Below, one piece after another: positions 8,504-16,800 of a stretch of 64,000 bases of DNA (position 1 is the first letter of the stretch; every line of letters begins with the position of its first letter). The notes under the pieces were generated by a model. The model was not told where the DNA came from and made no database searches. It saw only the letters and a program-made list of their open reading frames with translations. This DNA comes from Paenibacillus sp. FSL W8-0426 (GTDB taxonomy: Bacteria; Bacillota; Bacilli; Paenibacillales; Paenibacillaceae). The translations under genes and the position numbers were made by a program. The stretch covers positions 4,356,001-4,420,000 of the forward strand of contig NZ_CP150203.1 of NCBI RefSeq assembly GCF_037969725.1. The letters run 5' to 3'.

Positions 8504-9291
8504 GCTTTTGGACCCATAAGCTCGTATACCGCAGCTTCCACATCATCCTTGCGCATCAGATGCTCCCCGACCAAAATGCCGCTTACGCCGGCCGATTCCA
8601 GCGCCTGCAATCGATGAGGACCGTCAATGCCGCTTTCGCTGATCAGCGTAACACGCTCGGGAATCCTTTCCATCAATCGAAGAGTGGTGTCCAGGCTCGT
8701 TTCAAACGTCTTGAGATTGCGGTTGTTAATGCCTACCAGGGTCGCCTCGGGTAAACTTAACACTTGTTCCAGTTCCGCACGGTCATGGACCTCGATCAGC
8801 ACATCCAGCCCGATGCTCCGGGCAAAGCCAAGATATTGCTCCATCTGCTGTGACGTCAATATACTGGCGATCAGGAGAACGGCGTCTGCGCCAAGCAGCC
8901 TTGCTTCAGCGATTTGCCGCTCGTCAATGATGAAATCCTTGCGCAGGAGCGGAAGGTTCACTGCTTCCCGAATGGCCTGAAGGTACTCCCCGCTGCCCTG
9001 GAAATAAGAAACGTCCGTCAGTACGGAAATGCAATCCGCACCAGCCCGTTCATATGCCATCGCGATGTCCACCGGATGGAAATCCGGACGAATGAGTCCT
9101 TTGGAAGGCGATGCCTTCTTCACCTCCGCGATCAATCCCAGCTTGCGATGACGCCCTTTCGACAGCGCATGCTCGAATCCGCGCGTGGGCGGCAGCTTTT
9201 CGATCTGTTTCAGCGCTTCCTCCATGCGGAACGTTTTGCCTAGTTCTTCCACTTCCTGTTGTTTGGTAACTACGATGCGATCAAGATACAT
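8500..9291 (-). CDS. trpC: Indole-3-glycerol phosphate synthase
   Basis: 263 residues, a TIM barrel that closes the indole ring. 'LIAEVKKASPSKGLI' contains the catalytic lysine region, and 'ISESGI' and 'ILVGEHLM' are the C-terminal phosphate-binding motifs. GGAGG lies upstream of the ATG at 9291. The gene overlaps trpD by 11 bp and trpF by 4 bp. Confidence 0.97.
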   Translation of the reverse strand: MYLDRIVVTKQQEVEELGKTFRMEEALKQIEKLPPTRGFEHALSKGRHRKLGLIAEVKKASPSKGLIRPDFHPVDIAMAYERAGADCISVLTDVSYFQGSGEYLQAIREAVNLPLLRKDFIIDERQIAEARLLGADAVLLIASILTSQQMEQYLGFARSIGLDVLIEVHDRAELEQVLSLPEATLVGINNRNLKTFETSLDTTLRLMERIPERVTLISESGIDGPHRLQALESAGVSGILVGEHLMRKDDVEAAVYELMGPKA

Positions 9292-10372
9292 GACTGTACG
9301 CCTCCGTTGTGTGAATTAATTGATTCAGCTTCTCCGCAGCCCTGCCGGAATCGACGGCCCTCGCTGCCATAACGACGCCATCCGCAATCGAATCCGCAAA
9401 GCCTGATACGTAAATGCACGCTCCCGCGTTCAGCAAAACGACATCCCGGTAGGCGCTCCGTTCGCCTTGGAAGATCCGTTTAATGATTTCGGCATTCTGC
9501 ACCGCATCTCCCCCTAGAACCGCATCCAACTTGTGCAGGGGCAGTCCCATATCCCGTGGGTCGATGTCGTATGTTCTTACTTCGCCGCCCCGCAGCTCGG
9601 ATACCTGCGTCGGTGCCGAAATGCTGATTTCGTCCAGCCCGTCATGACTGGCAACAACCAACGCACGCTTCAGACCCAGACGATTCAGTACCTCGGCGAT
9701 CATCGGCGTGCGGCTCCGGTCGTAGAGACCGAGCAATTGGCGATCCGCTCCCGCCGGGTTCGTAAGCGGTCCAAGCATGTTGAAGATCGTCCTTACGCCG
9801 AGTTCCTTCCGAGGCCCTGCCGCATGTTTCATGGACGGATGGTAAACCTGGGCAAAACAGAAGCAGATGCCGATATCGTCAAGGCACTGGCGCGCCTGCT
9901 CTCCATTCAGGTGAATATTGACGCCAAGCGCCTCCAGCACGTCCGCGCTTCCTGCCCGGCCCGAAGCGGAGCGGTTGCCATGTTTGGCGACGCGTACGTT
10001 AACGGCTGAAGCGATGATCGCAGAGGCGGTGGAAATGTTGAATTTGTGAATGCCCGAACCGCCCGTTCCGCACGTATCCAGCAAGTTGCTGCCATTGGTG
10101 AGGATGCGTCCGCCCTGTCCGCGCATCGCTTCGGCGAAGCCCGTAATTTCGTCCACCGTTTCCCCTTTCATGCGCAATGCCATCAGCAGCCCGCCAATCT
10201 GAGCAGGAGTAGCTTCACCGCCCATGATCGAAGTCATCAGATCGCGCGCCTCCGCTTGCTCCAGATGTCGACCCTCCAAAATTTTGGTCAGCCCTTGCTT
10301 CATTCCTTCCGCAGTTGCGCCGGGCGCAACGCTGCTTTTCGAGTCATCGTTCATCACCGGATTCATGTTCAT
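9281..10372 (-). CDS. trpD: Anthranilate phosphoribosyltransferase
   Basis: 363 residues. It transfers phosphoribose from PRPP to anthranilate. The PRPP loop 'DTCGTGGSG' and the 'KHGNRSASGRAGSADVLEALG' region (split here by its conserved glycines) are typical. The N-terminus carries about 20 extra polar residues relative to many TrpD proteins. GAGGAG precedes the ATG at 10372 by 8 bases. The trpE stop is 16 bp away. There is no trpG in this operon; as in B. subtilis the glutaminase is presumably shared and encoded elsewhere. Confidence 0.96.
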   Translation of the reverse strand: MNMNPVMNDDSKSSVAPGATAEGMKQGLTKILEGRHLEQAEARDLMTSIMGGEATPAQIGGLLMALRMKGETVDEITGFAEAMRGQGGRILTNGSNLLDTCGTGGSGIHKFNISTASAIIASAVNVRVAKHGNRSASGRAGSADVLEALGVNIHLNGEQARQCLDDIGICFCFAQVYHPSMKHAAGPRKELGVRTIFNMLGPLTNPAGADRQLLGLYDRSRTPMIAEVLNRLGLKRALVVASHDGLDEISISAPTQVSELRGGEVRTYDIDPRDMGLPLHKLDAVLGGDAVQNAEIIKRIFQGERSAYRDVVLLNAGACIYVSGFADSIADGVVMAARAVDSGRAAEKLNQLIHTTEAYSHVS

Positions 10373-10388
10373 GTCGGTCTCTCCTCTC

Positions 10389-11957
10389 TCAGTTCGGCAT
10401 CGCTGCCGGAGTTACGAAATAGTCCGCGTTTGCCATATTGGCGTTGCCCAGTCTGTTCTTGGCGGGGAACATCGCTTCCGCCGTCCGAATCGCCGTGAGC
10501 AGGGCTTTGGCCTTGTTCACCGTCTCCTGGTACTCGTTCTCAGGCACGGAATCCCATACAATGCCGGCTCCGGCCTGCACGTAGGCTTTCCCTTTTTTGA
10601 AAATGATCGTCCGGATGGTGATGCAGGCATCCATATTGCCCGAGAAGCCCAGATAGCCGATCGCTCCGGCATAGGCTCCCCGAGCCTCTTTTTCCAGCTC
10701 TGCAATGATCTCCATCGCCCGCAGCTTGGGCGCGCCGGATACCGTTCCGGCCGGGAGGCAAGAGAGGAAGGCATCGAAGAAATCCTTGTCGTCCCGCAGT
10801 TCGCCTGCCACGTTGGACACCATATGCATGACGTGGGAGTACCGCTCAATCTCCATGAACATGTCGCATTTCACGCTGCCGAATTTGGAAACCCGCCCGA
10901 TGTCGTTCCGTCCCAAATCCACCAGCATCAGATGCTCCGCACGCTCCTTCTCGTCCTGCAGCAAATCGGCCGCCAAAGCACGATCCTCGGCTTCCGTGGC
11001 CCCTCTGGGACGGGTACCGGCGATCGGCCGCGTCTCCACGCGCGTTCCGTCTACCTTTACGAGCGCTTCCGGGGAAGTGCCCACGATGATCTCGTCATCC
11101 ATTTTCAAATAATACATGTACGGTGACGGGTTCAACGTCCGAAGCACGCGGTACACATGCAAAGGAGATACGTCGGTATCGATGTGGAAACGCTGCGACA
11201 GTACAACCTGGAAAATATCCCCTGCCCGAATGTACTCCTTGGCCCGATCCACATTCGCCATGAACTGTTCTTTCGTGACATTGGATTGAATATCACCGAG
11301 CTCCACATGACCCGGAATGGAACGCGGATTAAGATTTTCGCCCGGTCCTTGCTGCTGCAGCCGCTCTGCGGCCAACTCCAGCTTCTCCGACGTGCGTGCA
11401 TACGCTTCGCGGATCTCTTCGTCGGTCGCCCCATATTTCACATGTACGTTTCCTACCAGCAGCATCTGCTGCTTCACATGGTCGAACACTACGATCTGGT
11501 CGCAAAACATAAAACGGATGTCGTCCATATTCAGGTCATCCAGCGCATGTGCCGGAAGCTTCTCGTAATACTGAAGCAGGTCGTAGCCGAAAAATCCGAT
11601 GGCCCCGCCCGTGAACGGCGGCAGCTCATCGCTTTTGGGGCTGCGATACTTCCGCAGTAACGCCTTGAGCTCTTCTACCGGCTTGCCCGGCAGCTCCCGC
11701 GTCCGGCCAGCCTCTTCCACCACGATACGGCCTTTTTTCGCCGAAATCATCAGGAACGGATCCGTGCCGATGAAAGAATATCTCGCCCATTGGATCCCAC
11801 CTTCTACACTTTCCAGCAGGAATGCCCGGTCGTTGTCAGCAAATCTGCGGAAAATCCGAATCGGGGTCTCCATGTCTGCCAAAATCCGTTTGACGACCGG
11901 AATCAGATTATATTCATTCGACATTTTCAGCACTTGGTTCACGTTTGGCGTTATCAT
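10389..11957 (-). CDS. trpE: Anthranilate synthase component I
   Basis: 522 residues. It forms anthranilate from chorismate with the amidotransferase subunit. The N-terminal domain keeps the tryptophan feedback motif in 'FLLESVEGG'. The C-terminal chorismate-binding domain shows 'ETRPIAGTRPRG', 'LPAGTVSGAPK' and 'GAIGYLGF'. I chose the ATG at 11957 because AAAGGAC lies 8 bases upstream; the TTG at 11975 would place that ribosome site inside the gene. It is preceded by a 480-nt leader with a TRAP target and a terminator, so expression should depend on tryptophan. Confidence 0.97.
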   Translation of the reverse strand: MITPNVNQVLKMSNEYNLIPVVKRILADMETPIRIFRRFADNDRAFLLESVEGGIQWARYSFIGTDPFLMISAKKGRIVVEEAGRTRELPGKPVEELKALLRKYRSPKSDELPPFTGGAIGFFGYDLLQYYEKLPAHALDDLNMDDIRFMFCDQIVVFDHVKQQMLLVGNVHVKYGATDEEIREAYARTSEKLELAAERLQQQGPGENLNPRSIPGHVELGDIQSNVTKEQFMANVDRAKEYIRAGDIFQVVLSQRFHIDTDVSPLHVYRVLRTLNPSPYMYYLKMDDEIIVGTSPEALVKVDGTRVETRPIAGTRPRGATEAEDRALAADLLQDEKERAEHLMLVDLGRNDIGRVSKFGSVKCDMFMEIERYSHVMHMVSNVAGELRDDKDFFDAFLSCLPAGTVSGAPKLRAMEIIAELEKEARGAYAGAIGYLGFSGNMDACITIRTIIFKKGKAYVQAGAGIVWDSVPENEYQETVNKAKALLTAIRTAEAMFPAKNRLGNANMANADYFVTPAAMPN

Positions 11958-12011
11958 CAGATCACGTCCTTTCAAATTTGGGTGGCGAGGCGGTACGGTT
12001 AAAATAACAAC

Positions 12012-12039
12012 AAAAAAGCCTCTACCATCTGGTAGAGAC
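12012..12039 (-). terminator. trp operon attenuator (terminator upstream of trpE)
   Basis: The stem CTCTACC-AGAT-GGTAGAG is followed on the minus strand by GC and six T residues, 55 bases before the trpE start. It overlaps the end of a leader ORF: the codons TGG and TAG fall in its loop and 3' arm. Confidence 0.85.
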
Positions 12040-12291
12040 TTCGTTTATCTGCTGAATTTGATTAGGTGGCATTCCATTCGTGAACAGATCCATATACGTA
12101 CTGCAGCTGCAAAATAAGATACACAGGTCATGGGAAGAACGATACATCATTCCATCGTGTCCTACGGAATCCAGACGCCAGCTTCGTGATCCGTCAATCC
12201 TTACAATCCGACCCTCGATCCCAAAATTAGAAAAAGGTGTGCGGATTGTACAGACGAAAATGGTCCGAAATTGAACGCATCGTCCAAACAC
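12022..12291 (-). CDS. Possible leader ORF in the trp 5' region, 89 codons, ending in the attenuator hairpin
   Basis: The frame has no stop from 12342 to the TAG at 12022, over 100 codons in a region that is otherwise non-coding. The best start is a GTG at 12291 with CAGGG 8 bases upstream; an ATG at 12315 and a TTG at 12342 lack good ribosome sites. The product would be a basic, cysteine-containing polypeptide with two tryptophans, one internal and one as the very last residue (ending STRW). I recognise no family; it lacks the paired CxxC motifs of anti-TRAP. The stop codon lies inside the terminator stem, so a ribosome reaching the end would cover the hairpin. Whether it is translated is unknown. 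Confidence 0.4.
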   Translation of the reverse strand: MFGRCVQFRTIFVCTIRTPFSNFGIEGRIVRIDGSRSWRLDSVGHDGMMYRSSHDLCILFCSCSTYMDLFTNGMPPNQIQQINEVSTRW

Positions 12292-12377
12292 GCTTTTATC
12301 CCTGCTCTGTCTCATCTTGCAACCAGACGTACCGCGAATCAATTAACCGGATCCTTCCCCGGCAATCACCCGCTGGA

Positions 12378-12438
12378 CTCTGCTGCATGCTCCACTATCT
12401 CAACTAACCTCAGCTCAAACTCATACTCTACTCAACTG
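12378..12438 (-). promoter_or_regulatory. TRAP-binding site at the 5' end of the trp leader RNA
   Basis: Read on the minus strand, nine GAG or TAG triplets follow one another between 12433 and 12390 with gaps of 1-3 bases. A CAG flanks them on the 5' side and a CAG and a further GAG on the 3' side. The 11-subunit TRAP ring binds 11 such triplets spaced by 2-3 bases. The mtrB gene for TRAP is in this window. The run starts within a few bases of the predicted transcription start. Confidence 0.85.
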
Positions 12439-12444
12439 TTTATC

Positions 12445-12473
12445 ACTATACAGGAATGCGGAAGATTTGACAA
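12445..12473 (-). promoter_or_regulatory. Promoter of the trp operon between aroH and trpE
   Basis: TTGTCA, 17 bases, TATAGT on the minus strand, just downstream of the aroH stop. The predicted start is near 12438, so the TRAP site forms the 5' end of the RNA. Confidence 0.75.
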
Positions 12474-12481
12474 CCGCAATC

Positions 12482-12859
12482 TTACGAATTGGATGGTGCA
12501 ACCAGATCGGGGCGCAAAGCCTGCGCGCCGTTCAGGTACACATGATTGATTTCATGCTGTGCCTTTTCCGTATTTACATGCACCATAAAGCGGATGCATT
12601 GCGGCAAAGCACCGGCAACCGGCACCTCCAAAGCGCACATCAGCGGCACAAGCTCCCAGCCTTCCAATTGCCGAATCGCTTTGGCCGGGAATGCCGCATC
12701 CAAATCACCGGTCATCGTGATCCACACGCTGCAAATATCCTCCGGCACAATACCGTTGCGATCCACGATTTCGCGCAGCAATACCGCTGTTTCGCGCAAA
12801 ATCTCTTCTTCGTTGTTTTGCGTGACTGTCGTAGCCCCGCGGACTCCACGTGTTACCAT
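12482..12859 (-). CDS. aroH: Chorismate mutase, AroH type
   Basis: 125 residues, the monofunctional trimeric mutase that turns chorismate into prephenate. The sequence begins MVTRGVRGATTV and shares the arginine-rich start, 'FPAKAIRQLEGWELVPLMC' region (split by conserved Trp) and C-terminal 'HVYLNGAQALRPDL' with B. subtilis AroH. GGAGTG precedes the ATG. It lies 5 bp downstream of aroB and just upstream of the trp promoter. Confidence 0.95.
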   Translation of the reverse strand: MVTRGVRGATTVTQNNEEEILRETAVLLREIVDRNGIVPEDICSVWITMTGDLDAAFPAKAIRQLEGWELVPLMCALEVPVAGALPQCIRFMVHVNTEKAQHEINHVYLNGAQALRPDLVAPSNS

Positions 12860-12864
12860 TGGCT

Positions 12865-13959
12865 TTACACTCCTTTCTTGAGCAATTCAATAACGTCCCG
12901 AACCATGGCTACGGGAACGTCTTTTTCGATTCTTGCCGATCCGATGCGATCAGGTATGATAAAGACCATATGGCCTTCACGGAATTTCTTGTCATGCATC
13001 ATCGCATCCATTAAGGCATCCGTGTCCAAATGTTCCGGCATCGTCACCGGAAGGCGCAATGCGCGCAGCATGCGGGTTGTTTCCTCATGCAGCCCGGCCG
13101 GCGCACCCAGCTTCTCGCCCAGCAGCGCCGAACCCGCCATGCCGATCGAGATGGCCTCGCCATGCAAAAACTCGCCGTATCCGGCAATGGCTTCGATGGC
13201 ATGGCCGATCGTATGCCCCAGGTTCAACAGGGCACGCTCTCCGTTCTCCCGCTCGTCCTTGGATACGATTTCGGCTTTGATCGCACAGCCGCGTTCCAGG
13301 CCATAACCGAGTGCTTCCGCGTCGAGCGCGAGCAGCTTCTCCGCATTCTCCTCGCACCAGTGCGCGAAGGCTTCGTCGCGAATGAGCCCATGCTTCAGCA
13401 TTTCGGACAATCCGGCCGAAACGTCCCTCGGAGGCAGCGTCTGAAGCGTGTCCACATCGTACAGCACCAGTTCAGGCTGATGGAACGCGCCGATCATGTT
13501 TTTGGCTAGCGGATGGTTCACCGCCACCTTGCCGCCAACGCTGCTGTCATGCGCCAGAATCGTGGTCGGCACTTGGACGAACTTGACGCCGCGCATATAT
13601 GTAGCGGCTACAAATCCGGCCAAATCACCCACAACGCCGCCGCCGAGGGCAATGATCGCCGAGCTGCGATCCAGCTTGCCCTCGATGGCTGCCGTCATCA
13701 TATCCTGATAGACGGCCAGCGATTTGGACGTTTCGCCGGAAGGAACCACGGCTGAGACGACCGTAAATCCGGCGTCCTGGAGTACCTGTTCCAGTGCAGG
13801 CAGGTATCGTGGCCCTACTTTGTCATCGGTAATGATCAGCAGCGGGCTCTTTTTGGTCAGACCATACTGTTCGAAGAAACGCGGCGCCTGTCCGAGCAAA
13901 CCGCTGCCGATCAGGATCGGGTAAGAACGCTCGCCGAGCTGGACCGTTAGCTGGCGCAT
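12865..13959 (-). CDS. aroB: 3-dehydroquinate synthase
   Basis: 364 residues. It cyclises DAHP to 3-dehydroquinate with NAD and a divalent metal. The NAD-binding region reads 'GGGVVGDLAGFVAATYMRGV' and metal-ligand histidines lie in 'LNLGHTIGHAIE' and 'LHGEAISIGM'. The ATG at 13959 has GGAGAG upstream and is separated from the aroC stop by a single base; longer upstream frames run through aroC and are not real. Confidence 0.97.
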   Translation of the reverse strand: MRQLTVQLGERSYPILIGSGLLGQAPRFFEQYGLTKKSPLLIITDDKVGPRYLPALEQVLQDAGFTVVSAVVPSGETSKSLAVYQDMMTAAIEGKLDRSSAIIALGGGVVGDLAGFVAATYMRGVKFVQVPTTILAHDSSVGGKVAVNHPLAKNMIGAFHQPELVLYDVDTLQTLPPRDVSAGLSEMLKHGLIRDEAFAHWCEENAEKLLALDAEALGYGLERGCAIKAEIVSKDERENGERALLNLGHTIGHAIEAIAGYGEFLHGEAISIGMAGSALLGEKLGAPAGLHEETTRMLRALRLPVTMPEHLDTDALMDAMMHDKKFREGHMVFIIPDRIGSARIEKDVPVAMVRDVIELLKKGV

Positions 13960-13960
13960 C

Positions 13961-15130
13961 TTAGTAGCTCTCCAATTGTGCCTTGTAGCTCTCGTAATTC
14001 GAGCGGATCTCTTCCATGGAATCCCCGCCGAACTTCTCAAGGAACGCTTTGGCGATCTCCCATGCCACGACATGCTCCATCACCACGCTGGCTGCAGGAA
14101 CGGCACAAGCGTCCGAACGCTCGACTTGAGCGGTGAAAGCTTCTTTCGTATCGATATCCACGCTTTGCAGCGGTTTGTACAGCGTCGGGATCGGCTTCAT
14201 CACGCCGCGAACGACAACCGGCATGCCGTTGGTCATACCGCCCTCGAATCCGCCAAGACGGTTCGTCGCGCGGTGGTACCCGCGTTCCTCGCTGTAGAGG
14301 ATTTCGTCATGGACTTGCGAACCGCGGATCGTGCCTGCTTCAAAACCGATGCCGATTTCCACACCTTTGAATGCGTTGATCGACATAACGCCTTGGGCAA
14401 TGCGTGCATCCAGCTTGCGATCATACTGCACGTGGCTGCCCAATCCAACAGGAACACCTTCCACGATGCATTCCACGATGCCGCCGATGGAGTCGCCTTC
14501 TTTTTTGATCAAGTCGATGTACTCTTCCATCTTCTTCTCGGTTTCCTTGTCGGTCACTCGTACGGAAGAAGCCTCCGTAATTTCGATCAACTCGTCGATC
14601 GGCAGATCCTGGTATGGCGCTTCGATCTCGCCGATGCGCAGTACGCGGCCTGCCACCTTGATGCCGAATTCGGCCAGGAACTGGCGTGCCAACGCGCCGC
14701 AGGCGACACGTACCGTCGTTTCGCGCGCGCTGGAGCGCTCCAGCACGTTGCGCAGGTCTTTCAGGTTATATTTCAAACCGCCGTTCAAGTCGGCATGGCC
14801 CGGACGAGGACGGTGCACCCGGCGTTTTTCTTCGTCACTGCCCTCGATCGGTTCGATGTTCATAATGTTCTGCCAATGCTTCCAGTCGTTGTTCTGCACC
14901 ACAAGCGCAACCGGAGCTCCCGTCGTATATCCGTGGCGCACTCCGCCGACAAAGTTCGCCTGATCTTTTTCAATCTGCATCCGGCGTCCGCGTCCATACC
15001 CTTTTTGGCGACGGTGCAGCTGGAAATTCAGCTCTTCGAAATCAATATGCAAATTGCTTGGCAATCCTTCGATAATGGCGGTCAATTGGGGTCCGTGCGT
15101 TTCCCCTGCGGTTAAATAGCGTAAACTCAT
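13961..15130 (-). CDS. aroC: Chorismate synthase
   Basis: 389 residues. It makes chorismate from EPSP using reduced FMN. Motifs are '[11 protein letters not shown]' at the N-terminus, 'GRGRRMQIE' and '[19 protein letters not shown]'. AAAGGGGG precedes the ATG at 15130. It is the first gene of the aroC-aroB-aroH-trp supraoperon (B. subtilis aroF position) and has its own sigma-A promoter. Confidence 0.97.
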   Translation of the reverse strand: MSLRYLTAGETHGPQLTAIIEGLPSNLHIDFEELNFQLHRRQKGYGRGRRMQIEKDQANFVGGVRHGYTTGAPVALVVQNNDWKHWQNIMNIEPIEGSDEEKRRVHRPRPGHADLNGGLKYNLKDLRNVLERSSARETTVRVACGALARQFLAEFGIKVAGRVLRIGEIEAPYQDLPIDELIEITEASSVRVTDKETEKKMEEYIDLIKKEGDSIGGIVECIVEGVPVGLGSHVQYDRKLDARIAQGVMSINAFKGVEIGIGFEAGTIRGSQVHDEILYSEERGYHRATNRLGGFEGGMTNGMPVVVRGVMKPIPTLYKPLQSVDIDTKEAFTAQVERSDACAVPAASVVMEHVVAWEIAKAFLEKFGGDSMEEIRSNYESYKAQLESY

Positions 15131-15192
15131 TTTACGTTCCCCCTTTAAACTGTTAAACTGCGCATTGCTAAAATCCCATAATTTCTTTGCTC

Positions 15193-15221
15193 ATTATAGT
15201 ATAGCTGACCGGCTTTGACAA
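15193..15221 (-). promoter_or_regulatory. sigma-A promoter of aroC
   Basis: TTGTCA, 17 bases, TATAAT on the minus strand about 60 bases upstream of the aroC start. Confidence 0.8.
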
Positions 15222-15351
15222 GAAAGTCCGCCTTTTCGCTGCATGTAAAGACAACATTCCGGCCGATCCGCGCCCGGTCGCTGCATCCAAGGAAATTCAG
15301 GCAACGGCTTATGTGCAAATAACCGCCCGGGCACATCGCAATGTGCAACCG

Positions 15352-15365
15352 AACGGTTAACCGTT
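15352..15365. repeat. 14-bp perfect palindrome AACGGTTAACCGTT between cheR and aroC
   Basis: It lies directly after the cheR stop. Beside it ATGTGCA occurs twice (15311 and 15341) and ATGTGC pairs with a GCACAT between the two copies. No T run follows, so it does not look like a terminator; an operator is possible. Confidence 0.4.
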
Positions 15366-15373
15366 GGCGAATC

Positions 15374-16165
15374 CTATTTTTTGCGATAAAAGAACGTTTC
15401 TGCCGTTTCCAAACCGTATTGTCCCGGGGAAAAAATCTGCTCCGTACTGCCTACGAAAAGAATGCCCCCCGGCCGCAGGCTGGCTGCGAACTTATGGTAC
15501 AGCAAGTTTTTCGCTTCCTCGGTAAAATAGATCATGACATTCCGGCACACGATCAAATCGTACCCTTCATCGAAACGGTCCGTCAGCAGATTCTGCTTCA
15601 TGAACTTGACGGAGCTTTTCAGCTTGTCGTCGATTCGATACATTAAGCCATCCTGACGGAAATATCGGCTTGCCACGTCTTGGGGAACATCCTTGAGCGA
15701 ACGCTCCATGTACCGACCTTCCTTGGCTTTGGCCAATGCACCTTCATCGAGGTCGCTTGCCGTGATGGAGCTGTCCTTCAACACGCCCAGAATGTCCAAA
15801 ATCATCGCAAGGGTGTAGGGCTCCTCTCCAGTGGAGCAAGCGGCACTCCACACTTTGACACGCCTTTTGGACCCGATCAGATCAGGCAAAATGTCGTCCC
15901 GCAGCACTTCCCAGCGGTTGGGGTTGCGCCAAAACTCCGAAACGTTGATGGTCATGCGATCCAAAAACTCATAAAAAAGTGCCTTGTCCTTCTGCATGGC
16001 GTCGAAAAATAACGCAAACGTATTAAACCCGTTTTTGTTGCGAAGCGTGGTCAGCCTTCTTTTCATCTGGCCTTCCTTGTATTGAGCAAGATCAATGCCT
16101 GTGCTCTCTTTGATTTTCCGGATAAATCCGGCGTAATCCTGATCCAATTGTTCCTGCTCCAGCAT
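15374..16165 (-). CDS. cheR: Chemotaxis protein methyltransferase
   Basis: 263 residues. It methylates glutamates of chemoreceptors with S-adenosylmethionine. The N-terminal helical CheR_N domain covers about residues 1-75, and the Rossmann-type methyltransferase follows with '[18 protein letters not shown]' as the SAM loop. Near the C-terminus '[12 protein letters not shown]' is typical. AGAAGGGTG precedes the ATG. It lies 24 bp after ndk, the same neighbour as in B. subtilis, and so is probably in one transcript with it. Confidence 0.95.
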   Translation of the reverse strand: MLEQEQLDQDYAGFIRKIKESTGIDLAQYKEGQMKRRLTTLRNKNGFNTFALFFDAMQKDKALFYEFLDRMTINVSEFWRNPNRWEVLRDDILPDLIGSKRRVKVWSAACSTGEEPYTLAMILDILGVLKDSSITASDLDEGALAKAKEGRYMERSLKDVPQDVASRYFRQDGLMYRIDDKLKSSVKFMKQNLLTDRFDEGYDLIVCRNVMIYFTEEAKNLLYHKFAASLRPGGILFVGSTEQIFSPGQYGLETAETFFYRKK

Positions 16166-16189
16166 CGTATCACCCTTCTGGCTAAAAAA

Positions 16190-16633
16190 TTACAACCAGG
16201 CTGCGATGCTCTTGTCGTACGCTACCAATTCCTCTGGTGCAAAGAAGTTCGCTGCTTCACGTTCGGCACTCTCCGGAGAGTCCGCCCCATGAATCAGATT
16301 ATGCGGCGTATGGCTGGCAAAATCCCCACGAATGGTCCCCGGGGCAGCTTCCTTCACATTGGTTTTGCCAATGACGATGCGCGCCAGGGACACGATGTCG
16401 TCCCCTTCCCAAACCATCGCAAAGACGGGGCCGGAAGTAATAAATCGGACGAGCTCATCGAAAAACGGCTTTCCTTCATGCTCCGCATAATGACGCTTGG
16501 CCTGCTCCTCGGTCATTTGCACCAATTTGCCTGCCACCATTTTAAACCCTTTGTCCTCCAGGCGGCTAACGATACGTCCGATCAAACCACGCTGCACGCC
16601 ATCCGGTTTCACCATCAAAAATGTACGATCCAC
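16190..16633 (-). CDS. ndk: Nucleoside diphosphate kinase
   Basis: 147 residues from a GTG start. It transfers the gamma-phosphate between nucleoside triphosphates and diphosphates. The sequence opens with '[18 protein letters not shown]' and carries the phospho-histidine in '[16 protein letters not shown]'. I chose the GTG at 16633 because GGAG sits 7 bases upstream and the length then equals the family norm; an earlier GTG at 16648 overlaps the ribosome site. A candidate promoter lies upstream (16694). Confidence 0.96.
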   Translation of the reverse strand: MDRTFLMVKPDGVQRGLIGRIVSRLEDKGFKMVAGKLVQMTEEQAKRHYAEHEGKPFFDELVRFITSGPVFAMVWEGDDIVSLARIVIGKTNVKEAAPGTIRGDFASHTPHNLIHGADSPESAEREAANFFAPEELVAYDKSIAAWL

Positions 16634-16693
16634 GGGATCACTCCTCACTCACGGCTCATAATTATTACCAAATATGTAGACGCAATCTTCTTG

Positions 16694-16723
16694 ATTGTAA
16701 CATAGATGTCCAATTCCTCCCAA
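16694..16723 (-). promoter_or_regulatory. Candidate promoter of ndk-cheR
   Basis: TTGGGA, 18 bases, TACAAT on the minus strand with a TGt extension before the -10. Confidence 0.5.
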
Positions 16724-16800
16724 TGAGAAACATCACATCCAAGTACATTTTTTGCGCCAGTAGTCGCCAAGAGGCAGGCCCGTAACGGTTCAATGGAAAA

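Noticed and set aside
12361..12433. CRISPR or tandem repeat array
   Set aside because: The regular GAG/TAG spacing is 4-6 bases per unit with variable spacers, which is a TRAP target and not a repeat-spacer array. No CRISPR array was found anywhere in the window.
12838..12859. T-box for the trp operon
   Set aside because: No T-box core sequence (GGTGG-N-ACC) exists in the aroH-trpE region; TRAP repeats explain regulation.
13976..15115. Plus-strand frame of 379 codons opposite aroC
   Set aside because: Shadow of aroC, which has every family motif.
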